Source: Massilia forsythiae (GTDB lineage: Bacteria; Pseudomonadota; Gammaproteobacteria; Burkholderiales; Burkholderiaceae_D). From it: DNA of 64,000 nucleotides. A program made the translations under genes and the position numbers. A model generated the notes under the pieces. That model was not told where the DNA came from, did no database searches, and saw only the letters and a program-made list of their open reading frames with translations. Numbering within the stretch: position 1 is the stretch's first letter; each line of letters opens with the position of its first letter. The stretch spans positions 4,464,001 through 4,528,000 of the forward strand of contig NZ_CP051685.1 of the NCBI RefSeq assembly GCF_012849555.1. Direction: 5' to 3'. Positions 56,622 through 64,000 of this stretch are shown piece by piece.

Positions 56622-57201
56622 GTCCGCTCCAATGCCAATCGATTATTCGAGTTGTCAGGCTAGCAGGAGGGTCGTATTGGCGAGCGCACGATACCGCAGG
56701 ACATCGCCCGTTAAGGATGAGCAAGGAGCAGGGGTGCGGACGTACTGGGCGGATGTTCTGGATTGGCGGTGGATGCGACGGGCCGATCCGGACCGGTCAT
56801 GACAGTGTATGACTTTTTGCGGACCGCCAGCCTGCTATGCTTGTCCGGACGGCCGCATGCGGTCGATACCATATGATGTCGAAGAAAGGATGAAAACGTC
56901 CAATGGCAATACGCAATCGCATGAACCACGTCGCGGCAGGTCTGCTCGATTCCTTTTACTCGCGCTGCAATGCACTGGACGGGTTCTGGGCGTTGGGCAT
57001 GCTCTACCGGGAAGTGCAGGAAGCGCCATACCTCGTCACGCTCGATCTGCTGGCGCGAACCGCCACGCCGGCGGGACCCGGGGCGGATTCGATTGCAGCG
57101 CGTTATGCCGACTTCCTCGGCAAGGCCCTGTCGAAGAAGTATAGTGGACCCCGAATTTGAGACAGTGGTTTAAGCTGTCGTCCGCGAAAGGATGACAGCG
57201 A

Positions 57202-57492
57202 ATGAGTGAAGGTAAAAAACGCAGGGTGCACAGTGCCGAGTTCAAGGGCAAGCTCGGGCTGGAAGCGGTGCGCGGGGTGAAGACGATCAACGAGATCGCG
57301 CAGGAGCACGACGTGCATCCGCAGTTGGTGACGCAGTGGAAGAAGGAGATTCTGGAGAACGCCGGCGCGCTGTTCGACGTCAAGCGCGGGCCGAAGCCGG
57401 TGGACGAAAGCAGTCCCGAGGACAAGCTGTACAGCGAGATCGGCAAGTTGAAGATGCAGGTGGATTGGCTCAAAAAAAAGCTTGGGGAATGA
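57202..57492 (+). CDS. IS3-family transposase OrfA
   Basis: A 96-residue protein with a helix-turn-helix (VKTINEIAQEHDVHPQLVTQ) that binds the terminal repeats and a C-terminal leucine-zipper-like helix (DKLYSEIGKLKMQVDWLKKK). The run of eight A at 57472-57479, near its end, is a classic -1 slippage site, giving the OrfAB fusion transposase. Its stop overlaps the OrfB ATG in ATGA. Confidence 0.92.
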   Translation: MSEGKKRRVHSAEFKGKLGLEAVRGVKTINEIAQEHDVHPQLVTQWKKEILENAGALFDVKRGPKPVDESSPEDKLYSEIGKLKMQVDWLKKKLGE

Positions 57493-58451
57493 GTCCTGCC
57501 GAGCGGGCACGGTGGATTGCGCGGGAAGACGCGATGCCGCTGACCATGCAGTGCGAACTGGCCGGCGTGCCGCGTTCGACGGTGTATCGGCGGCTGGAAG
57601 CGGTAACACGCCAGGCATGCATGAACGAGGAAGACGACCGATTGCGCGCCCTGATCGACGAGGAATACACCGGCCGGCCGTTCTACGGTAGCCGGCGCAT
57701 GGCGGTGTTCCTGCGAGGTCGAGGGCACCAGGTCAATCGCAAGCGCGTGCAGCGCTTGATGCGGGAAATGGGTCTGGCGGGCATGGCGCCGGGGCCGGCG
57801 ACGAGCAAGCCGCATCCGCAGCACAAGGTCTATCCATACCTGTTGCGCGGGGTAGCAGTCACGCGACCGAACCAGGTGTGGAGTACGGATCTGACCTATA
57901 TCCGCCTGGCGCGTGGCTTTGCCTACCTGGTGGCGATCATCGACTGGTACTCGCGCCGGGTACTGGCCTGGCGCATCAGCAACAGCATGGACGCGTCGTT
58001 CTGCGTGGACTGCCTGGAAGATGCGCTGCGCCACCACGGCAGGCCGGATGTATTCAACAGCGACCAGGGCGCGCAGTTCACCAGCGACGCCTTTACCGGC
58101 GTGCTCAAGCGCGAAGGTGTGGCGATCAGCATGGACGGACGCGGGCGGGCGCTGGACAACATCTTCGTCGAGCGCTTGTGGCGCAACGTGAAGTACGAAG
58201 ACGTGTACCTGAAGGGTTATGCCAACATGCCCGAACTAACAGTCGGCCTGGCGCAGTACTTTGTGTTCTACAACGCCGAGCGACCGCATCAGGCGTTGAG
58301 ATATGAGACGCCGGATCATGTCTACCGCGCCGGTGTCGGAGGCGGTGCGCTGATCGTCGACAGGTTCGGCGACGCGGGCCTAGAGCAAGAAAAAATCGGC
58401 AGTACGGGGCAGCGCCGGGCAGCTGCTGAAGTGGAAACGGACACAGCTTAA
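57489..58451 (+). CDS. IS3-family transposase OrfB (DDE integrase domain)
   Basis: A 320-residue catalytic part. SPAERARWIARED and YGSRRMAVFLRGRGHQVNRKR form the HTH_21-type N-terminal region. The rve core has the three acidic residues in WSTDLTYIRL, NSDQGAQFTS and DNIFVERLWRNVKYEDVY. It is complete and in the -1 frame relative to OrfA, as needed for programmed fusion. It is probably translated both alone and as OrfAB. Confidence 0.93.
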   Translation: MSPAERARWIAREDAMPLTMQCELAGVPRSTVYRRLEAVTRQACMNEEDDRLRALIDEEYTGRPFYGSRRMAVFLRGRGHQVNRKRVQRLMREMGLAGMAPGPATSKPHPQHKVYPYLLRGVAVTRPNQVWSTDLTYIRLARGFAYLVAIIDWYSRRVLAWRISNSMDASFCVDCLEDALRHHGRPDVFNSDQGAQFTSDAFTGVLKREGVAISMDGRGRALDNIFVERLWRNVKYEDVYLKGYANMPELTVGLAQYFVFYNAERPHQALRYETPDHVYRAGVGGGALIVDRFGDAGLEQEKIGSTGQRRAAAEVETDTA

Positions 58452-58719
58452 ACTAGCCGGCTGAGTGTCTTGACTGATGGGTCCACTTTAAAGAACCTGC
58501 GGGCCGAGGATCTGACGCAAGCCAGGGTGACGATCCAGTTCAAGGCCGATGTTCCCGGAGGGCGCTTTCAGCCGCACTGGATCGGCGATCCATTCATCTG
58601 CACGGTGATGCTGCGCCGGTCGAATGTCGAGTCGATCTACACGGCATTCGGCAAATGCCTGCCCAACGATCCATCGTTGTTCAGGCGAGGCGGAGGCAAA
58701 TATTTCACGTGATACGACA

Positions 58720-59316
58720 ATGGGACAAGTTGGCAAAAGCGTCGATGCGCACGGTAAGCCAGTGGCTGCAAGCAAATACATGCCATCCCGAAACCAATTG
58801 CTGGTAACGTGGTTTCTATTGGGCATGTTGCCCGCGCAGGCAATTCCGCCGCCGCCGCCGTCACCGCGTCTGCTGCGTAAAGCGATGATGACGGTCGAGG
58901 TTCGATTAATCGAAGCGAGTCATGGTCGAGTCAGCAAAATAAGCGAGCTTTGCAAGGTCCGCGGGAAGATCCCCGTCTATGCCGACGAAGGTAATGCCGC
59001 GGGCGCCAATGGATGGGACATTCCGGGCTGTCGCATGCCGAGGGATGGAGAGGATCTCAATGTCCATGTATCAGGGGCAAAGGCTATTTCGAAGGACTTT
59101 ACTGCTTACGCGACTGCGTCCGTTGCCGTGGTGACGCCAGATGCCGTGCCGCTCTGTTCGATATGCGGGCCGCAGCCGCTGGCCGTTTCGAGCGCGGAAA
59201 TCCGGGTGAGCGGTAGCCACAGGTCAATGAAGTTCAGCTTGAACGCGAACCCCGTGTCCATCTTGAACGCCAGGCCGACCGTATGGCTCGAAGCGCACGT
59301 GGAGATCATCGACTAA
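58720..59316 (+). CDS. Hypothetical exported protein
   Basis: A 198-residue protein. MPSRNQLLVTWFLLGMLPAQA, starting at an internal ATG (58780), looks like a signal peptide, so that ATG may be the true start. A Pro-rich stretch (IPPPPPSP) follows, then a beta-rich region with pairs of Cys (SELCKVRG, IPGCRMP, LCSICGPQ). No family was recognised. It begins 8 bases after the end of the interrupted gene, so before the IS insertion the two were probably one transcript. Confidence 0.6.
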   Translation: MGQVGKSVDAHGKPVAASKYMPSRNQLLVTWFLLGMLPAQAIPPPPPSPRLLRKAMMTVEVRLIEASHGRVSKISELCKVRGKIPVYADEGNAAGANGWDIPGCRMPRDGEDLNVHVSGAKAISKDFTAYATASVAVVTPDAVPLCSICGPQPLAVSSAEIRVSGSHRSMKFSLNANPVSILNARPTVWLEAHVEIID

Positions 59317-59495
59317 GTTGGTGGTCGTGCATTGTCGGCGGCTCATCCTTCAAATTCGCTGTCATCGGTTGTTTCGCACAGCGGGGCATGCCTTGATGAC
59401 AGCGATGCGGATCGCCGGTCCAATCGCTGTGCAACGGAAGATGGCCGGTAACGGTAGTTCGATTTTTTTAATTTCTGCTGCAAATGCCGGAATAC

Positions 59496-59948
59496 ATGTC
59501 AAAAAACAGAATGACTTCTTTACTCAAGTTCTTCTGCAAGAAAGCGAAGATTGAAGGATCTCGGACCCTGCAAGAGGTACGAGCCAGTGAACATTCGGGT
59601 GCACGCAAGCTGATTTATGCAGATGGAGCGGTTGGTGTACGGCACATCGACACTGGCGAGACGTATTGGATCCCATGGTGCCTGTTTCAAAACGTTCAAG
59701 TACTGATGAAGGAGCCGTACACCCCGGGGCACTATGTGTACGACGTCATGGCGGAATTTCATGCCGTGGACATCGGCTGGGAAGACGACGGCGTCGAAGG
59801 CTTTCTGGAAGCCATGAAGGCAAACTTGGAAAACTTCGACATTGCATTAGCCAAGAAAGCGATCGAGGGACTTGGTCGAGACAGGCCATCTACGACAATT
59901 TACGTGTCTCCGAGCTATCCTGACGATATAACGGCGCGCAGGGCATGA
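59496..59948 (+). CDS. Hypothetical protein
   Basis: A 150-residue acidic soluble protein (LIYADGAVGVRHIDTGETYW, EFHAVDIGWEDDGVEGFLEA). Codon use is less GC-biased than the chromosome around it, which fits acquisition by transfer. No domain was recognised. It is separated by 179 bases from the preceding unknown gene and converges on zwf. ATG 59484 is an alternative start. Confidence 0.6.
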   Translation: MSKNRMTSLLKFFCKKAKIEGSRTLQEVRASEHSGARKLIYADGAVGVRHIDTGETYWIPWCLFQNVQVLMKEPYTPGHYVYDVMAEFHAVDIGWEDDGVEGFLEAMKANLENFDIALAKKAIEGLGRDRPSTTIYVSPSYPDDITARRA

Positions 59949-60093
59949 AGCGCTCGCCATCCTCGCGCTACGTTGAATCATGCCAACCGGCCCTTGTCGG
60001 GCATGGTGACATCCATTATCGACGATTGAGGCACACCGGCTGCGCCCGCACGTCGCAGGCGCAGCGTACTTCCCATCACGGTATGCCGCGGGA

Positions 60094-61569
<1,476 letters not shown>

Positions 61570-61677
61570 GTCGTTCCGTTCATGATGATTGGTGGGGAAA
61601 GCGCGGCCGTCGTGCCGCTCCATCGCCCCATAGCGTAGCAGATGCGCGGCGCCGGTGCGAACCACGGCCGCAGCGGC

Positions 61678-62655
61678 TCAAGCGGCGGCGCCGGGCAGGG
61701 TCGCGAAATAGCGTTTCAGGTGGTCGAGCGCGGCGCGCACCTTGGCCGCTTCGCCGTCGCGCCGCGCCGTCAGTGCCGCCACCGGCAGCGCCGCCAGGCG
61801 CCACGCCGGCAGCACCCGCACCAGCGCGCCGCGCTGCAGGGCCGGGGCGGCGTCGGCTTCGGCCAGGTGGGCGATGCCCAGGCCGTGCTCGCACATCTGC
61901 TGCAGCGCGACCTGGCTGTTGCTGGCGATGCGCGCCTGCAGCGCCACGCCGTGTACGGCGCCGTCGGGCGCGGTCAGGTCGAGCGCCATCGTTACCGCGC
62001 GCGACGACGCGGCCGGCGCCGCCACGGCATCCGGCGCGGCCGCCGGGCCGGTGCGCGCGCCCGCCTGCGGCGCGCGTCCCAGCGCCAGCCACTGGTGCGC
62101 CGGCAGTTCTTCCGGGGCCAGCGGCGTGCCGTGGCGCGCCAGGTAGTCCGGCGCCGCGCACAGCACGGTGCGCAGCTCGCACAGGCGGCGTGCGGTCCAG
62201 CCGGAATCGGCCAGGCGCCCGGCGCGCACCGCGATGTCGATGCGCGCCTCGATCAGGTCGATCATGGCGTCGTCGACCAGCAGCCGCAGGCGCAGCAGCG
62301 GCGCGTCGGCCAGCAGCGGCGCCAGCGCCGGCGCGATGTGGCCGGCGAAGCCGACCGGGGCGGCCACCCGCAGTTCGCCGCTGGGGGCGTCGCGCGCCAG
62401 CTGTAGCGAATCGGCCGCGGCCTGGCCGGCATCGAGCAGGCGCCGGCAGTGCGGGTAGTAGCGCTCGCCGGCCTCGGTCAGCGCCAGCTTGCGCGTCGAG
62501 CGGTGCAGCAGCGTGACGCCGCCGCGCGACTCCAGCGCGCGGATGGCCTGGCTGACCGCCGAGGGCGTCATCTGCAGGCGGCGCGCGGCGGCGCTCATCG
62601 AGCCGGCGTCGACGGTTTCGGCGAATACCGCCATCGCTTTCAGGTCGTCCAACAT
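61678..62655 (-). CDS. LysR-family transcriptional regulator
   Basis: A 325-residue regulator. Helix-turn-helix: MAVFAETVDAGSMSAAARRL, then QMTPSAVSQAIRALESRGG and LLHRSTRKLALTEAGERYY. The effector domain begins LRVAAPVGFAGHIAPAL. This is the AaeR/DmlR-like branch of short-wing LysR proteins. A long Ala/Pro-rich insertion (RAPQAGARTGPAAAPDAVAA) lies in the second half. It is divergent from the NAD(P)-binding protein gene, its likely target. Confidence 0.9.
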   Translation of the reverse strand: MLDDLKAMAVFAETVDAGSMSAAARRLQMTPSAVSQAIRALESRGGVTLLHRSTRKLALTEAGERYYPHCRRLLDAGQAAADSLQLARDAPSGELRVAAPVGFAGHIAPALAPLLADAPLLRLRLLVDDAMIDLIEARIDIAVRAGRLADSGWTARRLCELRTVLCAAPDYLARHGTPLAPEELPAHQWLALGRAPQAGARTGPAAAPDAVAAPAASSRAVTMALDLTAPDGAVHGVALQARIASNSQVALQQMCEHGLGIAHLAEADAAPALQRGALVRVLPAWRLAALPVAALTARRDGEAAKVRAALDHLKRYFATLPGAAA

Positions 62656-62896
62656 CCTGGATATTGCCTTTCCATCGTTAAGCTGCGCTTCAAGCTGTTG
62701 GCGATGCCAACCGGCTTATCGCATGCGTCCATCATAGCTAACATGCATGGCTCATCCATAAGAGCCGCGAACACGAGCCGCATGGCGGCGTTGCATTCGT
62801 CTCGCCGTACTGGCGTGCTGTCTTCGACAATGCGTCGGTGGGCCGCGCCCCTTGCCCTGCGGCTCGTGTTAGCGGCTCCAACCATAAGGAATCACC

Positions 62897-63550
62897 ATGA
62901 ACATCGCCCTCATCGGCGCCACCGGTTTCGTCGGCGCCGCCGTCCTGGCCGAGCTGCTCGGCCGCGGCCACCGGGTCACCGCCATCGTGCGCAACGTCGG
63001 CAAGCTGGCGCCCGCGCCGGGGCTGACGGCGCTGGCCTGCGACGTCTACGACAGCGAGCGCGTCGCCGCCGCCGTGCGCGGCCACGACGCGGTCATCTCG
63101 GCCTTCAACCCCGGCTGGGACGAGCCGGACCTGTACGCCCTGTTCCTGCGCGGCAGCGCCGCCATCGAGCGCGGCGTCGAGGCGGCCGGCGTGCGCCGCC
63201 TGCTGGTGGTCGGCGGCGCCGGCAGCCTGTTCGTGGCGCCGGGCGTGCAACTGGTCGACACGCCGCAGTTCACCGACCACGTGCCGGCCAAGGTGGTGCC
63301 GGGCGCGCGCGCCGCGCGCGATGCCCTCACGGCGCTGCGCGCCAACACTGCGCTCGACTGGGCCTTCCTCAGCCCGCCGGCGATGCTGGCGCCGGGCGCG
63401 CGCAGCGGCCGCTACCGCACGGGCGGCGACGACCTGCTGATGGATGGCACGCGGCCGGCCGGCATCTCGGTGGCCGACCTGGCGCTGGCGGCGGTCGACG
63501 AGATCGAGCAGCCGCGCCACGTGCGTGCGCGCTTCACGGTCGCGGCCTGA
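62897..63550 (+). CDS. NAD(P)-binding Rossmann-fold protein (NmrA/YwnB-like)
   Basis: A 217-residue protein. IALIGATGFVGAAVLAELLG is the GxxGxxG dinucleotide motif; TAIVRNVGKLAPAPGLTALACDV and DAVISAFNPG follow the atypical SDR (YwnB-type) pattern. There is no classical YxxxK. Members act as flavin or quinone reductases or as redox sensors. AAGGAATC lies before the ATG. It is divergent from a LysR gene across 241 bases. Confidence 0.85.
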   Translation: MNIALIGATGFVGAAVLAELLGRGHRVTAIVRNVGKLAPAPGLTALACDVYDSERVAAAVRGHDAVISAFNPGWDEPDLYALFLRGSAAIERGVEAAGVRRLLVVGGAGSLFVAPGVQLVDTPQFTDHVPAKVVPGARAARDALTALRANTALDWAFLSPPAMLAPGARSGRYRTGGDDLLMDGTRPAGISVADLALAAVDEIEQPRHVRARFTVAA

Positions 63551-63589
63551 ATGGGCGCGATCGGGGCGTAGCGCGGACGGCTATCGCGC

Positions 63590-64000
63590 TCAGGCCCGTG
63601 CGTCCTCCAGCGGCGGCCATGGCGCGCCGTCGGCCACGTGCCCGATCCAGCCCGGCGCGTGCGCGCGGTCAACCACCAGCGCCACGCTCTGGCGGCAGAA
63701 ATACGGGCAGCCGCCGATCGGGAGGATGTCCAGGCCCAGGTCGCGGATCAGGCGGTCCGGCAGGTAGGCCAGCGCCTGCCCGGTGCGCACCAGCTTGCAC
63801 AGCAGCGCCAGGTCGTCGCTGCGGTAGCGGATCGTGCGCGGGAAACGCTCGTCGTGCCAGCCGTCGCTCGACACGCCCGTTTCCAGCTGCGCGAAGGGCG
63901 GCGTCAGCAAGGCCGCGAAGTCGTGCGCGACAACGTCCTCGATCGCGGCGCCGCCGGGAAAGCGCGCCGCATGCAGGGGATGGGCGGCGCCGATGGCGAC
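63590..64000 (-). CDS. LysR-family regulator, 3' part only (runs off the right edge)
   Basis: The frame stays open to the end of the window. The visible 136 residues are the C-terminal part of a LysR effector domain: AIGAAHPLHAARFP, ALLTPPFAQLETGVSSDGWH, LALLCKLVRTGQALAYLPDR and LGLDILPI. The DNA-binding part lies outside. It points toward the NAD(P)-binding protein gene. Confidence 0.8.
   Translation of the reverse strand, partial: VAIGAAHPLHAARFPGGAAIEDVVAHDFAALLTPPFAQLETGVSSDGWHDERFPRTIRYRSDDLALLCKLVRTGQALAYLPDRLIRDLGLDILPIGGCPYFCRQSVALVVDRAHAPGWIGHVADGAPWPPLEDARA

Larger units (their letters stand above)
57140..58490 (+). mobile_element. Complete IS3-family insertion sequence (1351 bp)
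   Basis: The ends are TATAGTGGACCC on the left and the complement TAAAGTGGACCC on the right (11 of 12 identical, with AGACA also aligned at positions 21-25). AAG lies directly outside both ends (57137-57139 and 58491-58493), a 3-bp target duplication as usual for IS3. Two overlapping frames encode OrfA and OrfB with a slippery A8 run between them. All parts look intact, so the element may be active. Confidence 0.88.
56903..58712 (+). pseudogene. Unknown-function gene split by an IS3-family insertion
   Basis: Left part 56903-57139 (79 codons, MAIRNRMNHVAAGLLDSFYS...FLGKALSKK) and right part 58494-58712 (72 codons, NLRAEDLTQARVTIQFK...RRGGGKYFT) flank the element. Removing the element and one AAG copy of the target duplication joins them in frame as ...SKK-NLRAED..., giving a 151-residue protein. 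I do not recognise the family; LLDSFYSRCNALDGFWALGM and GDPFICTVML are its most distinctive segments. Lack of further damage suggests a recent insertion. Confidence 0.8.

Noticed and set aside
56890..57144. Alternative ATG at 56890 with a good ribosome-binding site
   Set aside because: That frame gives Arg/Gly-rich sequence and does not join to the right-hand fragment, whereas the 56903 frame does.
63590..63910. A complete 106-residue small gene
   Set aside because: The frame continues to the window edge with LysR effector-domain sequence, so it is a truncated LysR gene.

Overview
The window is GC-rich throughout and encodes many TonB-dependent receptors, signal-peptide or Tat-exported carbohydrate-active enzymes, a PEP-CTERM protein and an alternative complex III respiratory operon. 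That mix suggests a free-living aerobic betaproteobacterium of the Burkholderiales, most like Oxalobacteraceae (Massilia/Duganella type). The assignment is an inference from gene content, not from a marker gene. No rRNA, tRNA or CRISPR array was seen.

Layout. 1-884: 3' end of a TerD/TerA-type tellurium-resistance gene. 0.97-2.9 kb: a TetX-like flavin monooxygenase divergent from its TetR regulator. 2.9-4.5 kb: a membrane diguanylate cyclase. 4.7-15 kb: a pectin locus on the minus strand (TonB receptor, CE12 esterase, a GH28-CE8 fusion, GH28, and a separate GH105), followed by a plus-strand esterase (15.1-16.2 kb), two poorly known genes and an FCD-type GntR regulator (18.0-18.7 kb). The receptor and GH105 promoters carry the same palindrome in the same position, so the GntR protein probably controls both. 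18.7-19.4 kb: a dense array of palindromic repeats. 19.5-32.8 kb: a galactan/galactose locus (aldo/keto reductase, galK, galT, GH32, GH53, LysR regulator, unknown gene, GH35, TonB receptor). Together the two loci could strip homogalacturonan, rhamnogalacturonan and galactan side chains of pectin. No inner-membrane sugar transporter and no uronate catabolic enzymes lie in the window.

32.9-34.7 kb: a sterol-desaturase-family protein and a PEP-CTERM protein. 35.0-48.0 kb: one tightly packed plus-strand operon for alternative complex III (actA-F), an uncharacterised membrane protein, an SCO copper chaperone and an A2-type caa3 oxidase (coxB, coxA, coxC, subunit IV). Most junctions are 4-bp ATGA overlaps. 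This should form a quinol-to-oxygen electron transfer chain without cytochrome bc1.

48.0-56.6 kb: a lipoprotein, a NADAR-family gene remnant, a carboxymuconolactone decarboxylase-like protein, a patatin phospholipase with 3-hydroxybutyrate dehydrogenase, a third TonB receptor and a pyruvate-oxidase-like TPP enzyme. 56.9-59.9 kb: an island of unknown genes. The first is split by an IS3-family element with a 3-bp target duplication, and removing the element restores the reading frame. 60.1-64 kb: zwf, a LysR/NAD(P)-binding-protein divergent pair, and the 3' part of another LysR gene running off the right edge.
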